A stretch of DNA of 64,000 bases. Source: Bog-532 sp963824545 (lineage in GTDB: Bacteria > Actinomycetota > Actinomycetes > Streptosporangiales > Streptosporangiaceae). The stretch lies in the NCBI GenBank assembly GCA_963824545.1, contig CAWGPP010000006.1, forward strand, positions 434,001-498,000, given 5' to 3'. Below, in pieces: positions 34,513-43,365 of the stretch. The first letter of the stretch is position 1. Every line of letters starts with the position of its first letter. The position numbers and the translations under genes are program-made. Under the pieces are notes generated by a model. That model had not been told where the DNA came from. It saw nothing but the letters and a program-made list of their open reading frames with translations, and searched no databases.

Positions 34513-35787
34513 ATGGGGCTGATGGCATGGGGTGCCGATGTGGCGATGAGGACCGGGCGCGGCCTGGACGTGCTGAGCCTGGGCAGTTTCGTCGTCCTTG
34601 GCCTGCCGGACGGCATGCTCGGCACCGCGTGGCCGTCCATGCGCCAGGGCTTCGGGGTGCCGATCGCCGACCTGGGCCTGATCCTGCTGGTCATCACGGC
34701 CGGCTCGGTCGCGGTCAGCGCCTTCGTCGGTGCCCTGATCCGCCGGTTCGGCGTGCCGGCGCTGCTCACCGCCTCCGGTTCCTGTGCGGCGCTGGGCGCG
34801 ATCGGCTTCGCGGCGGCGCCGGGCATCTGGCTGATCTTCGCCGTCTCCGCGCTGCTCGGGGTGGCGGCCGGGATGATGGACGGCGGCCTGAACACCGCCA
34901 TCGGGCTGTCCGGCCGGCCGCGCCTGCTGAACCTGCTGCACGCCGCGTACGGGGTGGGAACGACCATCGGGCCGCTCCTGATCACGGCGGCCATCCTCGT
35001 CTCGTCCTGGCGGCCGGCGTATGTTGTGCTGGCCGTCCTGGATCTGGTGATCGCCGCGTCCTGGCTGAGGCAGCAGCGAGCCGAACGGGCCAGGTCCGGA
35101 GGCCGCCCCCCGGCGGGCCCCGCCCCCTCGGACGTGGCCCCGGCGGGCGGCGTCACCCAGGAACCCGCCACCCAGGACCCCGCGCCCGTAGCGCCGGTAG
35201 CGCCGGCCTGGTCCCGGCGCCGGTCCGCGTTCGTGGTCGCGGCCGGAATGGCGGTCTTCTTCATCTACACCGGGGTGGAGGTGGCCGCCGGTCAGTGGGA
35301 GGCGAGCTTCTGCCGCGGGCACCTGGGCCTGTCCGCCTCCGCGGCCGGAATCGCCACGTTCGGTTACTGGGGCGCGCTGACCGGCGTGCGGATCATCCTG
35401 GCGCTACTGCCCCGGCCCGTCGCGCCGGCCGCGGTCGTCCGGTGGGGGAGCGGGATCGGCGCCGTGGCCGCGGCCGTGATCTGGTGGCAGCCGGGGACCG
35501 CCGTGACGCTGGCCGGCTTCGTGGTGCTCGGCGCCGGCCTGGCGGGCGTGTTCCCGGCCCTGATCGCACTGACCCCGGACCGGATCGGCCGCGCACGGGC
35601 CCAGCACGTGATCGCCTGGCAGGTCGGCGCGGCCGCGGCCGGCGGTTCCGGCCTGTCCGCGCTCATCGGCCTGCTGATCGGGGCGGCCGGCCTGGCCGTC
35701 CTCGGGCCGTGCCTCACCGTCCTGGCGGTCCTGCTGGTCACCGGCAACGTTCTGCTCGGCCGCGCGGCGCCCGTGATGTCCGGGTGA
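34513..35787 (+). CDS. MFS transporter
   Basis: The 424-residue protein has twelve predicted helices in two bundles separated by a cytoplasmic loop (about 190-230, rich in Pro/Ala/Gly). Motifs include SFVVLGLPDGMLGTAWPSMRQGFGV, LLTASGSCAALGAIGFA, GGLNTAIGLSGRPRLLNLLHAAYGVGTTIGPLL and VEVAAGQWEASFCRGHLGLSASAAG. These place it near the FucP/YbjJ-like sugar or small-molecule group. The substrate is unknown. A decayed relative lies at 13493-14303. Its 3' end overlaps the next, convergent gene by 50 bp. Confidence 0.85.
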   Translation: MGLMAWGADVAMRTGRGLDVLSLGSFVVLGLPDGMLGTAWPSMRQGFGVPIADLGLILLVITAGSVAVSAFVGALIRRFGVPALLTASGSCAALGAIGFAAAPGIWLIFAVSALLGVAAGMMDGGLNTAIGLSGRPRLLNLLHAAYGVGTTIGPLLITAAILVSSWRPAYVVLAVLDLVIAASWLRQQRAERARSGGRPPAGPAPSDVAPAGGVTQEPATQDPAPVAPVAPAWSRRRSAFVVAAGMAVFFIYTGVEVAAGQWEASFCRGHLGLSASAAGIATFGYWGALTGVRIILALLPRPVAPAAVVRWGSGIGAVAAAVIWWQPGTAVTLAGFVVLGAGLAGVFPALIALTPDRIGRARAQHVIAWQVGAAAAGGSGLSALIGLLIGAAGLAVLGPCLTVLAVLLVTGNVLLGRAAPVMSG

Positions 35788-37201
35788 GCGCACCGGTCTC
35801 ATCCACGGCCGGCGTCCGGGGTAACGGCCGGGCGGCCGGCCCGTTCAGATCGACGCAGGTGACGGCGATGTCGTCGCGGACGGTATCTCCGTGGGTCATC
35901 AGAATCAGCAGGCGATCACACGCGGCGGCGGCGTCACCGGCCGGGAGCTCACCGACGGCGCGGGCCAGCCGGTCGAAGCCATCGTCGATGGACCGCCCCC
36001 GCCGCTCGACCAGTCCGTCGGTATAGAGGACGAGCCGGGCCGCGGGCGGCACGGTGATGTCGGCTTGTGGCCGGGCGCCGCCAGAGCCCAGCGGCCTCGA
36101 CCTCGCCTCGTTCAGGTACCTGACGGTGTGCCCGTCGGCCAGCAACGGCGGCGGGTGACCGGCGCACGCGTACGTCAGGGTCGGCCCGCCTGGCCCGGCC
36201 GGATCGTATTCGGCGTAGGCGACGGTGGCGAAGTCCGTCCCGGTGAGCGCCGGGCACGCCTGATCGAGGGCCTCCAGCACGGGAACTGGTCGGCAATCTC
36301 GCCGAGTGAGCTGAGGATGAGCTTCTGTCCCGTCCTCGTGGTCCACCCGACCGGCATGTCGTCCGTGGCGCTGAGCGGTATGCGGGCGTACGAGTGCGCG
36401 ATCTCGGTGGGGAAGTTGCGCGTCGGCCACGGCCTGCGCGGCGTAGCCGGAGACGGCGGTGGTGAAGGCTTCCTCGTCCGCGCTCAGCTGGCGGGGCGCC
36501 GCCCAGTAGACGGTCAGCACGCCCGTCACCTCGCCCGCCGCGACCAGCGGCACGGCCATGCAGGAGCCAACCCCGCTGGCCGCCCGGACCGCCGCCAGAT
36601 GCGGGAACGTCCCGTCGATCACCGCCGGGCCGGGATAGAACACCAGCTCCCAATCCCGCCAGGCCCGGGTTGACGCGGTGTCCAGGTTTACGTCGAACTC
36701 GGCATAGCCCTCCGCGATCGGCGCTGGTATCTCCCCGGTGAGCACCGGGCGCATGACCCGGCCGTCCACCTCCATGATGGTCGCCCCGATCGCGCCCATC
36801 GACTGCCGCACGTGCCTGGTCAGCGTCTCGGGCTGGACCCTGATGAACGTCACCCACGTGAGCGGCTCATGGCTGAGCCGGATCCCGGTGACCTCGACGG
36901 TCAGCTGGGTGCCGTCACCGCGCTGGTACTCCTTCAGGTGCGGCCCGAAGCTGCCAGTGGCTCTCAGCTCCGCGACGGCGGTGTCGTCCAGGGACGTCCA
37001 CTCCGGCGCGGTGAGGAGCCTCCAGTGCACGCGGCCAGCGGTCAGGTCCTCCCGCGTATACCCGGCCAGGCGCAAGAACGCGTCGTTAGCGTCCCGGATC
37101 CCGTTCAGGGTGGAGGTCACCATGGCGATGGTGTTCGCGGCGGCCATCCGGCCGAGTGAGGCAAGGGCGCTGAGCTGACGCGACGTCCCGTGGCTCATCA
37201 C
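35738..37201 (-). pseudogene. PAS-GAF-PP2C (SpoIIE-like) phosphatase with catalytic part deleted
   Basis: A single open frame of 487 codons exists but its middle is not natural protein. Residues 1-125 are a PAS domain (TLNGIRDANDAFLRLAGYTREDL) and about 130-265 a GAF domain (GSCMAVPLVAAGEVTGVLTVYW, ending AVSGYAAQAVADA). From 36412 to about 36280 the sensible coding lies in a different frame (NFPTEIAHSYARIPLSATDD, TGQKLILSSLGEIADQFP), a fragment of a second GAF. The frame then resumes inside the C-terminal part of the phosphatase (FATVAYAEYDP, YACAGHPPPLLADG, LYTDGLVERRG, DDIAVTCVDL). The metal-binding start of the PP2C domain (D-x-GGDWYD type) is missing, so activity is unlikely. Confidence 0.7.
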
Positions 37202-37316
37202 GCGGTCACTTCAGCGCTCAGGGAGGCTCCCGTCAGGTCAGGAAGGGGTTTAACGAACGGTCCAACCATCGCGGGACCCGGGCGTGACCAGAAGAGACGA
37301 AGGTCCCGTAGCCGTG

Positions 37317-37337
37317 TCGCCCGTCTATGACGGGCGA
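37317..37337. terminator. Hairpin between truncated HNH copy and phosphatase remnant
   Basis: TCGCCCGTC (37317-37325) and GACGGGCGA (37329-37337) are perfect arms around a TAT loop, 58 bp after the HNH stop on the minus strand. No other feature is visible in 37202-37395. Confidence 0.5.
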
Positions 37338-37395
37338 GCGCAACCCCGTCGCTCGTGCCGGCGGCGGGAGGTCGGCCCCCGGCTGCGGCGTGGCG

Positions 37396-38040
37396 TCACG
37401 CCACTTGCTGGGGTGGGCTGTGGGAGTGCAGGGTGCGTCCGTCGGGTGCGGTGGCGGTGCGGGTGCCGTCGGGGTGGCGGGTGATGTTCCAGCCCCACCG
37501 GTGGATGACGATGAGATGGTGGAACCTGCAGTACAAGCCCAGGTTGGGCAGGCTGGTGGGGCCGCCGTGGGCCCAGTGGATCAGGTGGTGCACCTCGCAT
37601 ACCGATGCGGGCTGGGTGCATTGCGGGAATTGGCAGTGCTGGTCGCGGAGGGTGACGGCGGTGCGCAGGTGGGGCGGGATGGTGCGGGTGGTGCGGCCGA
37701 TGTCGAGTGGCTGGCTGAGGCTGGAGAACGGTGCGTTGAGCAGCGCGCCGCGCAGGTAGGAGGCCACCCCGCCGGGTCCGGAGACGACGTCGATGCAGGC
37801 TTGCAGGAGGGTGGCCTGCAGCCGGGCCCGGGTCTCGGCCGGCAGCGGGCCGCCCGGGAGGACCTGGCCGCCGCCGTGGCGGTCGGCATTGCCGGGGCTG
37901 TGGCTGGAGGGCTGGCCACCGCCGCCGCCCGGGGCCTGGCTGTCACTGGGGGCCTGGCCGTCGCTGTCGCTGTTGCCGGGGGCGTGGGTGTGGAGGGTGA
38001 GCCACAGGCCGGTCAGCTGGTCCAGGGCGCGATGCAGCAC
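37396..38040 (-). pseudogene. Truncated DUF222/HNH endonuclease copy
   Basis: Only the last 214 codons are present. From LTGLWLTLHTH onwards it follows the intact gene at 14405-16090, with a changed linker and an almost identical C-terminus (RTTRTIPPHLRTAVTLRDQH, CEVHHLIHWAHGGPTSLPNL, HRWGWNITRHPDGTRTATAP). The HNH residues are all kept. The 350-residue DUF222 part is absent: homology ends at 38035-38045, where a propeller gene on the other strand begins in mid-sequence. An ATG at 38040 is fortuitous. It could still express an isolated nuclease domain. Confidence 0.85.
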
Positions 38041-38676
38041 GTCCAGGCGTTCTCGCCCACCAATGCCTGGGCGGTCGGAACCGGTACCTCCGCGACCTCA
38101 GGCGCAGCGGTCGCCACCGCGGTGAACTGGAACGGCACGACCTGGACCTCGGTGGCCACGCCGGTGTCCACCACTAACGACCTGTCGATCAACGCGATCT
38201 CCGGTACGTCGGCCAGCGACATCTGGGTGGTCGGCCAGACGGTGACGCCCGGGTATCACAACCGCCAGTTCACATCCGTGATCATGCATTACAACGGGTC
38301 GTCATGGACGCAGATGACAGCGCCCGACAGCAGCGGCCTGCTGGACGTCAACGCGGTCTCGCCCAGCGACGCCTGGGCGATCGCCGCCGACGGTTCCGTG
38401 CTGAACTGGAACGGCACGACGTGGGGCGTGGTGACCCAGCTCGCGCAGGGGAACACCGCGATCGCCGCGCTCTCGCCAACGGACGTCTGGGTCGCCGGCG
38501 TCGTCTCACTGACCCACTTCGACGGGACCAGCTGGGCCAGCACCCCGATCCCGGCGGGCGTGAACGCGCTGACCGGGCACGCCGTGCTGTCCACCGGCCA
38601 GATCTGGTTCTCCGGCTACTACTACCCCTCGAACGCGGTCACGGCGCCAGCGGTGCTGAGCACGTCCTCAGGCTGA
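38041..38676 (+). pseudogene. C-terminal part of a beta-propeller (Kelch/YCF48-like) protein
   Basis: About 210 codons encode repeating blades with the motif AFSPTNAWAVG / ISGTSASDIWVVG / VSPSDAWAIAADGSVLNWNGTTW / LSPTDVWVAG. Each blade ends in (N)WNGTTWT-like strands. The protein starts in mid-blade at the HNH junction with no signal peptide or start codon; such propellers are normally secreted and 350-450 residues. The 3' end is natural, with a stop at 38676 followed by a large palindrome. Confidence 0.75.
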
Positions 38677-38687
38677 CGCCAAGCCCT

Positions 38688-38730
38688 CGGGCTGACGCTT
38701 CAGGCGTCAGCCCGGGGCTGACGCCTGAAG
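38688..38730. terminator. Complex palindrome with two exclusive hairpins
   Basis: CTTCAGGCGTCAGCCC (38698-38713) is perfectly inverted at 38715-38730. Its left part can instead pair with an upstream copy: CGGGCTGACGC (38688-38698) with GCGTCAGCCCG (38704-38714). A further GGCTGACGCC unit lies at 38671-38680. It separates the convergent propeller remnant and yccF. Confidence 0.7.
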
Positions 38731-38744
38731 ACGCTGGAATCTGG

Positions 38745-39119
38745 CTACCGCTCGGGGACGATCCGGACTCCCAGCGGCACCAGCGTGATGGGGATGATCT
38801 TGAAGCTGGCGAGGCCGAGCGGGATGCCGATGATGGTCAGGCACAGCAGCACGCCAGAAACCAGGTGCCCGAGCGCCAGCCACCAGCCGAACAGGAGGAT
38901 CCACAGGATGTTGCCGATCAGCGAGCCGACCCCGCTGTCCCGGCGGACCTCGGTCGTCCGGCCGAACGGCCACAGCACGTAGGCGGCGATCCGGAACGCG
39001 GCGATCCCGAACGGGATCGTGATGATCAGGACGAAGCAAATCAGCCCGGCCACGGCGTACAAGATCGCCATCCACACGCCGCACAGCACCAGCCAGATCA
39101 CATTCAGGATGAGCCTCAT
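38745..39119 (-). CDS. yccF: YccF family inner-membrane protein
   Basis: ATG 39119 gives 124 residues: MRLILNVIWLVLCGVWMAIL, then ICFVLIITIPFGIAAFRIAAYVLWPFGRTTEV and a repeat of the same layout (ILWILLFGWWLALGHLVSGVLLCLTIIGIPLGLASFKIIPITLVPLG). The doubled hydrophobic unit with IPFG/IPLG motifs is typical of YccF (DUF307). The function of the family is not established. It starts 7 bp after the stop of the next upstream gene, so the two may form an operon. Confidence 0.9.
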   Translation of the reverse strand: MRLILNVIWLVLCGVWMAILYAVAGLICFVLIITIPFGIAAFRIAAYVLWPFGRTTEVRRDSGVGSLIGNILWILLFGWWLALGHLVSGVLLCLTIIGIPLGLASFKIIPITLVPLGVRIVPER

Positions 39120-39126
39120 GACGGGC

Positions 39127-39540
39127 CTACTTTCCGTGGCGGTGCAGGGCGTAGCCGGCCGCGGCGATGGCAGGAATGAGCGTGGCCGGCACGAGGTTGG
39201 CGGGAATGCCCGCGACCCGGGGGAGATGCCCCGGGTCGTCCTCCACCGCGGTGCCCGGGAGGGGGAGCGCGAAAAAGAACGGGGCCCACGCGATCGAGGG
39301 CAGCAACGCGGCGGTCGTAACGGCCAGGTCGCGTTCGGCCGCCTCCGGCCTGGGCCGCCACAACAGCCACACGGCGAGCAGTTGCGAGCAGGCGACGGTG
39401 CCCCACCCGGCGGCGCCATGGAATCGGGCGTGCGGCGGCCACGCGGGGTTGAACACGTGCGTGCGGTTAAGGTCGGCGCGCCCGGTGCCGGCGATCGTGC
39501 CGATGGCTGCCCCGGTCAGCACCAGACGGCTGATCCTCAT
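39127..39540 (-). CDS. Small four-helix membrane protein
   Basis: The 137-residue protein MRISRLVLTGAAIGTIAGTG has an early helix, then ADLNRTHVFNPAWPPHARFHGAAG, a polar motif seen in small membrane proteins of unknown function. Further helices follow (GTVACSQLLAVWLLW, AALLPSIAWAPFFFALPLPG, LVPATLIPAIAAAGYAL). No catalytic residues are obvious. It starts 3 bp after the SDR stop and ends 7 bp before yccF, so the three genes look co-transcribed. Confidence 0.65.
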   Translation of the reverse strand: MRISRLVLTGAAIGTIAGTGRADLNRTHVFNPAWPPHARFHGAAGWGTVACSQLLAVWLLWRPRPEAAERDLAVTTAALLPSIAWAPFFFALPLPGTAVEDDPGHLPRVAGIPANLVPATLIPAIAAAGYALHRHGK

Positions 39541-39543
39541 GTC

Positions 39544-40383
39544 CTACCGCCCTCCCGGCTCGTCGGCGCGGCGAACGCGTGCGGCGGATTGAGCCGCCTG
39601 GCGGCGCTGCATCGCGCGGGGAACCAGCGGGAGCGCCCGCATCGTGATCCGGTAAGCCCGGCCCGGGAACACTATCGGCGCGCCCCGGTCGAAGCCGGCG
39701 ATGGCCTCGGCGGCGCACTGGCCCGCGCTGATCCGCATGAACTGCGGTGGCGTGCCGGTCATGCCGCCCACCGACCCGGCCACGGCATCGAACTCGCTGT
39801 CCACCGGCCCCGGGCACACCTGGGTCACGACGACCCCCGTGCCGGCCAGATCAGCGCGAAGCGCCTCGCTGAAACCGTCAACGAAACGCTTGCTGGCCGC
39901 GTACGCGGCGGAGGCGGGCATCACGGTTAACCCAGCTCCCGAACCGATGTTGAGCACCCCGCCCCGGCCCCGCCGGACCATCGGGGGCACCAGGGCCGCG
40001 CACAGCTGAACGGGGGCGAGCACGTTGGTATGTAGCAGCCGCTGGGTGCGGGGCCAGTCCGCCTGGTCGAACAGTGCCTGGTCACCGACGCCGGCGTTGT
40101 TGACAAGCACGTCGATAGGGCCGGCCTGCTCCTGCGCCTCGGTGAGGACCCGCTGCACGTCGTCCTCGTCGGACAGATCGGCCGGCAGGGCCACGACCTT
40201 CAGGTGCGGCTGCTGGGCCAGCAGGTCGGCCCGCAGCGCTTCGAGGTGCCCGGCCCGCCGGGCGAGCAGCACCAAGGTCCTCGCCCGCGGCGCGAGCTGA
40301 CGGGCAAGCTCTTGGCCGATGCCGGCGGAAGCCCCCGTCACCAGCACCGTGCCGCCATCCACAGGAGGGCTCGTGCTCCCCAT
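39544..40383 (-). CDS. SDR family NAD(P)-dependent oxidoreductase
   Basis: ATG 40383 follows GGAAGGCAGG; a GTG directly before it is an alternative. The 279-residue classical short-chain dehydrogenase has GASAGIG at 17-23, DLSDEDD after strand 3, NNAG, the catalytic Ser in NIGSGAG, and Tyr/Lys in AYAASKRFV. CPGPVDSEF and a basic C-terminus follow. The sequence resembles the DltE/YqjQ-like group acting on unknown ketones or lipids. It is the first gene of a three-gene unit with the membrane protein and yccF. Confidence 0.88.
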   Translation of the reverse strand: MGSTSPPVDGGTVLVTGASAGIGQELARQLAPRARTLVLLARRAGHLEALRADLLAQQPHLKVVALPADLSDEDDVQRVLTEAQEQAGPIDVLVNNAGVGDQALFDQADWPRTQRLLHTNVLAPVQLCAALVPPMVRRGRGGVLNIGSGAGLTVMPASAAYAASKRFVDGFSEALRADLAGTGVVVTQVCPGPVDSEFDAVAGSVGGMTGTPPQFMRISAGQCAAEAIAGFDRGAPIVFPGRAYRITMRALPLVPRAMQRRQAAQSAARVRRADEPGGR

Positions 40384-40445
40384 CACAGGCCTGCCTTCCG
40401 GTCAGCGAACCGGTCAGCAACAACGATAGCCCCTGTAGTGCCACT

Positions 40446-40474
40446 GCCACAGGGGGCCGACGGCCCCCTGTGGC
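40446..40474 (-). terminator. Hairpin after alpha/beta hydrolase gene
   Basis: GCCACAGGGGGCC (40446-40458) and GGCCCCCTGTGGC (40462-40474) are perfect 13-bp arms around GAC, 3 bp beyond the hydrolase stop codon and 63 bp before the SDR start. Confidence 0.7.
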
Positions 40475-40476
40475 GG

Positions 40477-41235
40477 CTATGGCCCGGCCAGGAAGGCCGC
40501 GATCGCCAGGCCCAGGGCCGGCTGGGCGACCACGCTCATGTGGTTACCGGGCACCCGGGCCGCCTGCCCGCGGGGCAGGGCCGCGGCCAGGGCCTCGGCC
40601 GGGCCGTTGTCGTCGTCCTCGGTGCCGGCCAGGACCAGGACCGGCGTGTCGATGGCCGCGAGCTGTTCCCGTGACGTGTCGACGTTGGCGTCCAGCAGGC
40701 GCAGCACCGCGGCCGGGTCGGTGCCCGTGCTCTTCAGGAAGGCCTCTGCCTTCCCCTCGGGTGAGCGCCGCTCGAAGGTGCCGAGGTTCTCCAGGATGCG
40801 CCGGAAGTGGCGGTTGCGGCCGGTCGCGTGCAGCACCCCGTCCAGCCCCATCCCCGCCACGACCGCGCGGTCCGGCGTCGCGTCGCGGGCCAGCATGCGG
40901 AGCACGGTCCGGCCGCCCAGTGAGTAGCCGCCGAGCGCGTACTCGGTGAGCCCGAGCGCGTCGAGCAGGGCGAAGCCATCGTCGGCCAGCACGTCCGGCG
41001 GGTAGGCGGCCGGGTCGTGCGGCTTGGCGCTGTCGCCGTGGCCGCGCAGGTCCGGCATGATGACGCGGAATCCCCGGGCGGCGACCGCCGCGGCGTGCCC
41101 GTATTTCACCCAATTAACGAGGCCGTTGGAGAAATACCCGTGCAGGAGCACCACCGGCCGTCCTTGGCCCAGCTCACGATAGGCCAGCTGGGAACCGTCG
41201 CGGCCGAGGAAATACTGCACAGGAAGATCAGGCAT
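40477..41235 (-). CDS. Alpha/beta hydrolase
   Basis: The 252-residue protein has the oxyanion motif LLHGYFSNG, PDLRGHGDSAKP, the nucleophile Ser105 in GGYSLGGR, an acid in the VLVLAGTEDDDN segment and His in PGNHMSVV. The fold is complete and there is no signal peptide. It resembles small esterase/haloperoxidase-like hydrolases; the substrate is unknown. It is divergent from nothing: the PDH operon ends 47 bp upstream on the same strand. Confidence 0.9.
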   Translation of the reverse strand: MPDLPVQYFLGRDGSQLAYRELGQGRPVVLLHGYFSNGLVNWVKYGHAAAVAARGFRVIMPDLRGHGDSAKPHDPAAYPPDVLADDGFALLDALGLTEYALGGYSLGGRTVLRMLARDATPDRAVVAGMGLDGVLHATGRNRHFRRILENLGTFERRSPEGKAEAFLKSTGTDPAAVLRLLDANVDTSREQLAAIDTPVLVLAGTEDDDNGPAEALAAALPRGQAARVPGNHMSVVAQPALGLAIAAFLAGP

Positions 41236-41282
41236 CCTCCTAGTTTCCCGGACCGTGCGCCGTGCGCAGAACCGGGCCCGCC

Positions 41283-43349
41283 TTACTTCCTTGGCGGTTT
41301 CTTCGGCAGGTACAGGTCGGTGATCGTGCCCTCGAACGCCTCCGCGGACAGGCCGACGGTCTCCGACAGCGTGGGATGCGGGTGGATGGTCAGCGCGATG
41401 TCGGCGGCGTCCGCGCCCATCTCGATCGCGTGCGCGATCTCGGCGATCAGCTCACCGGCGCTGGGGCCGACCAGGCCGGCCCCGATCAGCCGCTCGCTGA
41501 CCGGGTCGAACAGCAGCTTGGTCAGGCCCTCGTCGCGGGCCAGGGACAGCGCCCGCCCGCTGGCCGCCCACGGGAACGCCCCCTTGCCGTACGGCACGCC
41601 CGCCGCCTTGGCCTCGGTCTCGGTGACCCCGGCCCAGGCGACCTCGGGATCGGTGTAGGCCACCGACGGGATCACCCGCGCGTCGAAGTAGCTCCGCTGC
41701 CCGGCGGCCACCTCCGCGGCGACCCGGCCCTCGTGCGTGGCCTTGTGCGCGAGCATGGGCGGCCCGATGATGTCGCCGATGGCGAAGATGTGCGGCACGT
41801 TGGTGCGCTGCTGCTTGTCGGCCGGGATGTAACCGCGGTCGTCGACCAGCACGCCGGCGGTGTCCGCGCCGATCAGCCGGCCGTTCGGTACCCGCCCGAC
41901 GGCCACGAGTACCTGGTCGAACACCTCGCTGCCGGGCGCGTCCTGGCCGTCCAGGGTGACCCGCAGCCCGTCCGCTTCCGGCGAGGCCCCGGTCACCATG
42001 GTCTTCAGGTAGATGTTCTCGTAACGGCCGCCGATCCGCTTGGCCAGCGGCGCGACGATGTCCCGGTCGGCGCCGGGGATGAGCTGGTCCATCAGCTCGA
42101 CCACGGTGATCCGCGCGCCGAGTTCGTGATAGACGGTCGCCATCTCCAGCCCGATGATCCCGCCGCCGATCACCAGCAGCCGCCGCGGCACGACCGCCAG
42201 GTCGAGCGCCCCGGTGGAGTCGATCACCCGGGGATCGTCGGCGGACAGGAACGGCAGCCGCACCGGCTCCGACCCGGCCGCGATGACGGCCTGATCGAAG
42301 CTGACGATGGTGACGGTGCCGTCGCCGGCGGTCACCTCGACGTGGTTGCGCGACAGGAACCGGCCGGTGCCTCGCACCGTGGTGACCTTGCGCTGCCGCG
42401 CCAGCCCGCCCAGCCCCCCGGTCAGCCGGGAGACAACCCCGTTCTTCCAGCCCCGCAGGGCGTCCAGGTCGATGTCCGGGTCGCCGAACCGCACCCCGTG
42501 CGCGGCCATCTCCCGCGTCTCGGCGATCACCCGCGCCGCGTGCAGCAGCGCCTTGGACGGGATGCAGCCCACGTTCAGGCACACGCCGCCCAGGGCCGGC
42601 CGCTGATCGACCAGCACCACCTGCTGGCCCAGGTCGGCGGCGCGGAACGCGGCGGTGTACCCGCCGGGCCCAGCCCCCAGCACGAGGACCCCGGCGTGCA
42701 CGTCGCTCGCCACCGAGGGGCGCCGGGCGGCCGGCCCGGCAGCGGGCGGCGCCGGTGCCGGGGTGAGCTTCTGCCCGGTCTCCAGGTCGGCGATGGGATG
42801 GCCCGCCGAGACGATGTCGCCCACAGCGACCCGTACCGCGGTGACCGTCCCGGCCCCCGGCGCCGGGATGTCCATGGTGGCCTTGTCGGACTCCAGCGTG
42901 ATCAGCGGGTCCTCGGCCGCGACCGTGTCGCCAGCGGCCACGTGGACCTCGATGACCGGCACGTCGGCGAAGTCGCCGATGTCGGGGACGGTGACCTCGA
43001 TCCGCTCGTACACCCCGGCCGGCGAGCCGTACCCGGCCGGCTCGTCCGGCGTCGGCCGGGCCTCCTCGTGCACCGTTTCCCGGCCCGGCACGCCGCCCTC
43101 GCCCTGGGCGTCTTCGGCCTGCAGGATCAGGATCGGCGTGCCCTCCGAGACCATGTCGCCGAGGCTGATCAGCAGCGAGCCGACCGTCCCAGCGGCCGGC
43201 GCGGGCACGTCCAGGGTGGCCTTGTCCGATTCGAGGGTCACCAGGGGGTCTTCGGCCGCCACCACCTCACCCGGCGCGACGTGGATCTCGATGACGGGGA
43301 CGTCGGCGAAGTCGCCGATGTCGGGGATCCGGACCTCGATCTCAGCCAT
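41283..43349 (-). CDS. lpdA: Dihydrolipoyl dehydrogenase (PDH E3) with two N-terminal lipoyl domains
   Basis: ATG 43349 follows AGGAACGTG. The 688-residue protein has two lipoyl domains: lipoyl-lysine Lys43 in LESDKATLDV and Lys156 in LESDKATMDI, joined by a roughly 35-residue acidic/Pro linker. An Ala/Pro linker (194-216) leads to the flavoprotein. FAD motif GAGPGG is at 226-231 and the redox disulfide is Cys257/Cys262 in GGVCLNVGCIPSK. NAD site VIGGGIIGLE and the C-terminal HPHPTLSE His-Glu pair are present. E3 usually has no or one lipoyl domain, so two is unusual. It reoxidises dihydrolipoamide of E2 with NAD+. Confidence 0.95.
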   Translation of the reverse strand: MAEIEVRIPDIGDFADVPVIEIHVAPGEVVAAEDPLVTLESDKATLDVPAPAAGTVGSLLISLGDMVSEGTPILILQAEDAQGEGGVPGRETVHEEARPTPDEPAGYGSPAGVYERIEVTVPDIGDFADVPVIEVHVAAGDTVAAEDPLITLESDKATMDIPAPGAGTVTAVRVAVGDIVSAGHPIADLETGQKLTPAPAPPAAGPAARRPSVASDVHAGVLVLGAGPGGYTAAFRAADLGQQVVLVDQRPALGGVCLNVGCIPSKALLHAARVIAETREMAAHGVRFGDPDIDLDALRGWKNGVVSRLTGGLGGLARQRKVTTVRGTGRFLSRNHVEVTAGDGTVTIVSFDQAVIAAGSEPVRLPFLSADDPRVIDSTGALDLAVVPRRLLVIGGGIIGLEMATVYHELGARITVVELMDQLIPGADRDIVAPLAKRIGGRYENIYLKTMVTGASPEADGLRVTLDGQDAPGSEVFDQVLVAVGRVPNGRLIGADTAGVLVDDRGYIPADKQQRTNVPHIFAIGDIIGPPMLAHKATHEGRVAAEVAAGQRSYFDARVIPSVAYTDPEVAWAGVTETEAKAAGVPYGKGAFPWAASGRALSLARDEGLTKLLFDPVSERLIGAGLVGPSAGELIAEIAHAIEMGADAADIALTIHPHPTLSETVGLSAEAFEGTITDLYLPKKPPRK

Positions 43350-43365
43350 CACGTTCCTAAAGGAT

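Noticed and set aside
37327..38040. Plus-strand continuation of the propeller protein upstream of 38041
   Set aside because: The frame stays open but the sequence is the complement of the HNH gene and has no blade motifs.
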